From Aristolochia californica (taxonomy: Eukaryota; Streptophyta; Magnoliopsida; Piperales; Aristolochiaceae): DNA of 64,000 bases. Each line of letters starts with the position of its first letter. Positions within the stretch are counted from its first letter, which is position 1. The translations under genes and the position numbers were made by a program. Location of the stretch: contig JARWKL010000007.1 in NCBI GenBank assembly GCA_029961685.1, positions 1,632,708 through 1,696,707 on the forward strand, read 5' to 3'. The notes under the pieces are model-generated. The model ran no database searches. It was not told the origin of the DNA and worked only from the letters and a program-made list of their open reading frames with translations. Positions 58,805 through 64,000 of the stretch are shown here, piece after piece.

Positions 58805-61800
58805 ATGGAAGATACTGAACACAACAAGCTGCCAGAGCTAAAGCTTGGTATGTAAAATTTTATCGAATAAATCTCTTGTCGTCTCTTTCCTTCTCTCTTT
58901 CCATTTGAGCTAAGTGGTTTCTTATATTATAGATGCCAAGCAAGCTCAAGGGTTCATTTCCCTTTTCAAAACCCTTCCTCAGGTAAGTAGACCTGTTTTC
59001 GGTTTCCATGCAGCTCTTTCTTAATCGAATACGCGCAGCAATTTTTTTTTTTCCTATTTTAAGTGGTGAAACTCTCTGTTTGCAGGATGCTAGGGCTGTT
59101 CGCTTCTTTGACCGTCGGGTAAGTTTGAAGTGTTGAATTTGTCGTGTCGTGTGGCTTTAATATTCACTTTTTTTTATTTTTACGAGTTTAGTTATTCAAT
59201 TTTCAGTTGAATTGTACACTTGAACGTTCTTAACGTGTGCCCAACCTGCTTCATGCATTAAATCTGTATTGGTAAACGCAGTGTTCTTAAAACAGTAGAA
59301 AAAATGACTAATAAACTGGCAAATGTAATATGTTCATATTAAGTGCACTGAATCAACACTTGCTGAAACATTTATCATCCGGATGTCTGGGTGAAGGTTT
59401 CTTGGCACCATTTACTCTTGTACCTTCTTAATGCCTGTCGGACACCCAATATGAAAAAAAAAGGGAATGGTTCGCATCTACTGATATCAACGAAAACATT
59501 GTTAGAATACTTTGATGAGAAGGTTTTATTAAAAATGTTAGGAAACATCGAGAAGACAGTAAACATTTCTTGGTTTCAACCCTGCACAGAAGGAAGAGGA
59601 AAGGAACATATAGAAATATTTTAAAGCGTATCAGCCGATCAGGTTTACAAATATATTCCAATGGTGTAACATTAAAATATGGTGTTGAGCTTCAGATTAA
59701 TAAGAATGTATTATATAGCACCTTGTTTCAACTCTATCCAATTTAGTAGAACCTTCTCTCTGTCGTATCAAGGCTCAATTTAGTACCTGAGGTGGCACAC
59801 AATTCCTACCTGACCCTGACTTGTGTAATTGGCTTAGTGCGCAATTACTCCATGCCAATGCCATCTTCATGAATTTCTCCTTGGAAAATAGTCTCATCTG
59901 TCAAATAAAGAAAAAAAATAAAATGAAAGAGTTATGATGAAGGTGTATCTGTTCAAATGAATGTTAAGCTGCAAGTTATGACCGTTTTATGTTTGGTAGA
60001 TCAGGAGACAAATATTCTGGAATGACATTCGGGCTTCGTCTTAATTCTGAATTCATTTCAGAAATTACTGGGAATGGATGCAGCCCTCCATAATTATACA
60101 TATGTATTTCTGGTTGAAGACCATCATGTATACATATATTTTTCTGGTTGAAGACCTCCATTCCTTGTATTTACATAAACATTGTTTGATGATTAGAAAA
60201 AAAAATATTTGATGTTTCCCCTGCACGTGAAGTAAAAACACACCATCTAACTCATATATCGATTCTGTGCTCTGCCTTTAAAATTAATATGGAACCTGCT
60301 GCCAGCATTAAGACTTTGATTTTGCTCTATGGCTAGTTTTTTTAGCGTTTACTTCAAAATTTGTATTAAATACTTTCTAATCTTTAAACAATATAATCTG
60401 TTCCCTTTCTCTCTCATGAAAATTTATCTATTTGAGAGTTATAGAGATGACATCCTAGAAACTTGCTTTGTTGTTTGTATCAAATCCAGACATTCAGATT
60501 GCTCATGTCTCCCAAATATATTAAGTCATCTCGAGCACTGTTCATACTCCTTAAAAAATTGTTGGAAGTATCAAAGGCTTTTATTTAGATCCCCCCTCAA
60601 AAGTCATTATTAGCAGTTCCCTGTTTCTTATGTTGAGTGATTATGTTGTGTTTTTGAAATTCTTCATCATATATTAAAAATCCGGTAATGTTTTGGCCCC
60701 ACCTTCAACCTTTTATGGAATTATTGTTATTTATTTTAGACATTTCATACTTGAGATTATTTTTTTTTACTTTTTGTTTATTCTAACTTTAGTGCAAGAA
60801 TTAGAAGTGCCTATTGTTGATCATTTCTGCCATTTTTGCCAATCTTGAGTTCCTCATTGTTGGCTAGTTCATGCGTCTTGCTTCTTGTGCAATTTTTTGA
60901 TATTCTTCTCTAATTCTACTTTGTTTACTGAGTCTTATATTCTTGGCTAACTGGTCAGGACTATTACACTGTTCATGGGGAGAATGCAACTTTCATTGCA
61001 AAGACATACTATCATACAACTACTGCTTTACGGCAGCTGGGAAGTGGTTCTGATGGTCTTTCCAGTGTTAGTGTGAGCAAAAACATGTTTGAAACTATTG
61101 CTCGTGATCTCCTGCTGGATAGGGCTGACCACACGTTGGAGCTTTATGAAGGCAGTGGATCAAATTGGAGATTAACAAAGGCTGGAACGCCTGGCAATCT
61201 TGGTCATTTTGAAGATGTTTTATTTGCCAACAATGACATGCAAGATTCCCCAGTCATAGTCGCACTGTATCCTAATTTGCGAGAAAATGAATGCACTATA
61301 GGGATGGGTTTCATAGATATGACCAAAAGAACTCTTGGGTTGGCCGAGTTCCTTGATGACAGCCAATTCACAATTATGGAGTCTGCCTTGGTGGCTCTTG
61401 GATGCAAGGAATGCTTACTACCAAATGAGGTTGGAAAAAAAACTGAAATAAAAATTCTTCATGATGCTTTAGCCAGATGTGGAGTGCTTTTGACTGAGAG
61501 AAAAAAATCTGAGTATAAGACAAGGGATTTGGTGCAGGATCTTAGTAGGCTTATTAAAGGTACTATAGAACCAGTGCGGGAACTACTTTCAAATCATCAA
61601 TTTGCTTCTGGGGCTCTAGGGGCCTTGCTTTCATATGCAGAATTACTTTCAGATGACAGCAACTATGGAAATTACACTCTCCAAAAGTACAACCCTGACA
61701 GTTATATGAGGTTAGATTCTGCTGCCATGAGAGCACTGAATGTTCTCGAGGGTAAAACTGACGCAAACAAGAATTTCAGTTTGTTTGGTCTGATGAATAG

Positions 61801-63416
61801 GACTTGCACTGCTGGCATGGGAAAGCGGTTGTTGAATAGGTGGCTAAAGCAACCTCTATTGGATGTGAAAGAAATCAACTATAGACTGGACCTGGTGCAA
61901 GCATTTGTTGAGGATACAGCTCTTCGCCTTGACTTGCGACAACATTTAAAGAGAATTTCAGATATTGATCGATTGATGCATAATCTTGAGAAGAGGAGAG
62001 CTGGGTTGCAGCATATTGTTAAACTTTATCAGGTAAGAAATCCAGTCAATTTATTGTATTTCAACTCAATGTTTTTGCTTTAAAATATCTTTGACTATTT
62101 GCATAAAGTTCTTTGTCGTCTTCTCAAAATTACCTATTGAGTTGTACTCTGGGGAAAAAAGGAAAGAAAAGAGGAAAAGTCCATCCATGATGACATTTTC
62201 TCAACTCTTATACTGAAATTTGGTTCTAGACTCTAATGCTTTTTTAGTTTTTTTTCTCATCTTTTATATGATTTTTTACATAGTTTTTTGTCTAATTTAT
62301 TCAGTCAAGCATCAGGCTTCCGTACATAAAAACTGCTCTAGAGAGATATGAAGGACAATTTTCATCGTTGATAAAGGAAAGATATTTGGGTCCATTTGAT
62401 TACTGGACTGATGATGACCACTTGAACAAGTTTATTGGTCTCGTTGAAGCTTCTGTTGACCTTGACCAACTTGACAATGGGGCGTACATGATATCTTCTG
62501 GTTATGACCCAAATTTATCTTCTTTGAAGAATGAACGAGATGCTGTGGAGAAACAGATACACAATTTGCACAAACAAACGGCAGATGATCTTGACCTCCC
62601 TATTGATAAGGCTTTGAAGTTAGACAAAGGGACCCAATTTGGACATGTATTTAGAATCACAAAGAAGGAAGAGCCAAAAGTCAGGAAAAAGCTAAGCAGT
62701 CAGTATATTGTCCTTGAAACTCGGAAGGATGGTGTTAAGTTTACAAACACAAAGCTTAAGAAATTAGGGGATCACTATCAAAAGTTGCTTGATGAATACA
62801 CAAGTTGTCAGAAAGAGCTTGTTTCTCGAGTTGTTCAAACTGCTGCGACTTTTTCTGAGGTGAATGGATTTCATCTTCTACTTGTCATTCTTATACTTAT
62901 GTAACTTACAGAACTAGTGTTACTTGTGTTGGAGCAGGTCTTTGAATCTGTAGCTGGTTTGCTCTCTGAATTGGATGTCCTGCTCAGTTTTGCTGATCTG
63001 GTCACTAGTTGTCCAACTCCTTATATAAGACCAGATATCACTCCTTCAGTAATTATTCTCCACTCATTGTTACTGCATCACTTCTTTTTGCTGTCGCAAT
63101 CTTACTTACTAAAAGAAAAATGAATTCCATTATGTGGTCTATTTTGTATTGCTCGGTGCAGGATGAAGGGAACATCATTTTGGAAGGGAGTAGGCACCCC
63201 TGTGTGGAGGCTCAGGATGGTGTCAGTTTTATACCAAATGATTGTAGACTTGTGAGTTTGACCTGTAACTTTTATGCTATGGTAGCATCCGTTTGTGACT
63301 TGACCAACTTTCATCTTAGTTTTTTTTGATTGATGGCATGATAGGTGAGGGGAAAGAGTTGGTTTCAGATCATTACAGGTCCTAATATGGGTGGGAAATC
63401 AACATTTATTAGACAG
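58805..63416 (+). CDS. MSH2: DNA mismatch repair protein MSH2, exons 1-8 (3' end outside the window)
   Basis: Common subunit of MutS-alpha, -beta and (in plants) -gamma, which recognise mismatches and loops in the nucleus. Plus-strand exons: 58805-58847, 58933-58982, 59086-59118, 60959-62032, 62305-62859, 62938-63048, 63162-63251, 63345-63416. They join in frame to 2028 nt, 676 codons of an expected 940 or so. The start [15 protein letters not shown] leads into the MutS I domain ([25 protein letters not shown]). The large exon 4 carries the connector and lever domains ([33 protein letters not shown]) and exon 5 the clamp. Exon 8 contains the Walker A loop GPNMGGKST at residues 664-672. Walker B and the C-terminal dimerisation region lie past the right edge. 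Splice sites are consensus and no lesions are seen. The promoter region has a duplicated E2F-type module. Confidence 0.96.
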
Positions 63417-64000
63417 GTACAATATTTTTGTTGCAACAATTTTGAACCTTTCACCTCTGTCTTCTCTTTAAGCTCAGGTAGTTTTTTCTTACTATAGATT
63501 TATCGTTTATTGCAGCGTAAAAGTCTTTCAATGAACTCTTTTTGCTGTCAGTGCTGTTATGTTCTCTTCTTATGATCTTGCCCTAATAATATTGTTTAAC
63601 TTTTGCTGCATCTGGATTGCAAGTATGCGATTACCATGTTGTCTAATTTCTTTCCTTTAGTGCATATGTTGTTCAATTTACTTCTGTGACTTCCAAGGGT
63701 AATTCTAGGTTGTAAGCCTTTCTTTTTTGTTTTTTATTTTGTCACGTGAAGAAAAATTACCAACTATCTAGCTAGATTGCCATTTGTTGAAAAATGTAAC
63801 TTTCAAGGGTATTTTAGGCATTGTGCTTATGGGTAAATGAGTGATTTAGTCACCTTTTCAGTTAGGAGCCTTAGAATAGTGTTTAAGTTATATGTCTGTT
63901 TTTTTTTTTTTTTTTTTTTTGTTTAATAATTGGGAGTTATAAGGGATGATATTCTAGTGAGAGAGGTATGTTGAAGTATCTATAAAATGGGTAGTTTGGT
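63417..64000 (+). other. MSH2 intron 8 (partial)
   Basis: AT-rich intron after the donor at 63417 (CAG|GTACAA), with a T20 run at about 63901-63920. No further MSH2 exon is visible before the window ends. Confidence 0.7.

Noticed and set aside
61204..61766. Minus-strand ORFs inside MSH2 exon 4
   Set aside because: Antisense shadows of a clearly coding exon.

Overview
The window is nuclear DNA of a flowering plant. Its coding sequence is carried in many short exons with GT/AG introns. The genes are plant orthologues, including the ascorbate enzyme GDP-L-galactose phosphorylase, and the introns and spacers are full of plant retrotransposon debris (Ty1/copia, LINE, TRIM). Several introns are 3 to 9.5 kb long and TE-laden, which suggests a large-intron, probably woody, genome. 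I cannot name the species.

Layout from left to right. (1) 1113-1193, minus: first coding exon of a WBP11/ELF5-type splicing factor; the rest lies left of the window. (2) 1.2-7.0 kb: repeats only. (3) 7002-25610, minus: complete 11-exon CCR4 deadenylase (607 codons plus stop). Its introns hold a TRIM, copia and LINE fragments, a compound TRIM, a likely solo LTR and a tandem triplication. An upstream ORF overlaps its start codon. (4) 26-32.3 kb: degenerate copia pieces and LTRs. (5) 32303-47752, plus: complete 14-exon tetratricopeptide-repeat protein 38 homologue (471 aa). Intron 5 holds a non-autonomous LTR element. The 9.5-kb intron 8 holds nested copia/LINE insertions. (6) 49743-52618, minus: complete 6-exon GDP-L-galactose phosphorylase (VTC2/VTC5 type, 431 aa), preceded by an ACG-initiated uORF of the kind known to give ascorbate feedback. 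(7) 53.2-58.4 kb: CTCG-rich and GATC-rich repeats. (8) 58805 to the window end, plus: MSH2, exons 1-8 (676 codons, up to and including Walker A), cut by the window edge. An exact 137-bp tandem duplication just upstream doubles an E2F-type site.

The five genes do not form a pathway. They act separately in mRNA splicing, mRNA decay, an unknown TPR role, ascorbate synthesis and mismatch repair. What stands out is regulatory structure at gene starts (uORFs on CCR4 and GGP, a duplicated E2F module on MSH2) and the TE architecture in the introns.

Exon borders were placed by eye from reading frame, GT/AG sites and family knowledge. The phases close exactly in the three complete genes. Transcript ends were not determined.
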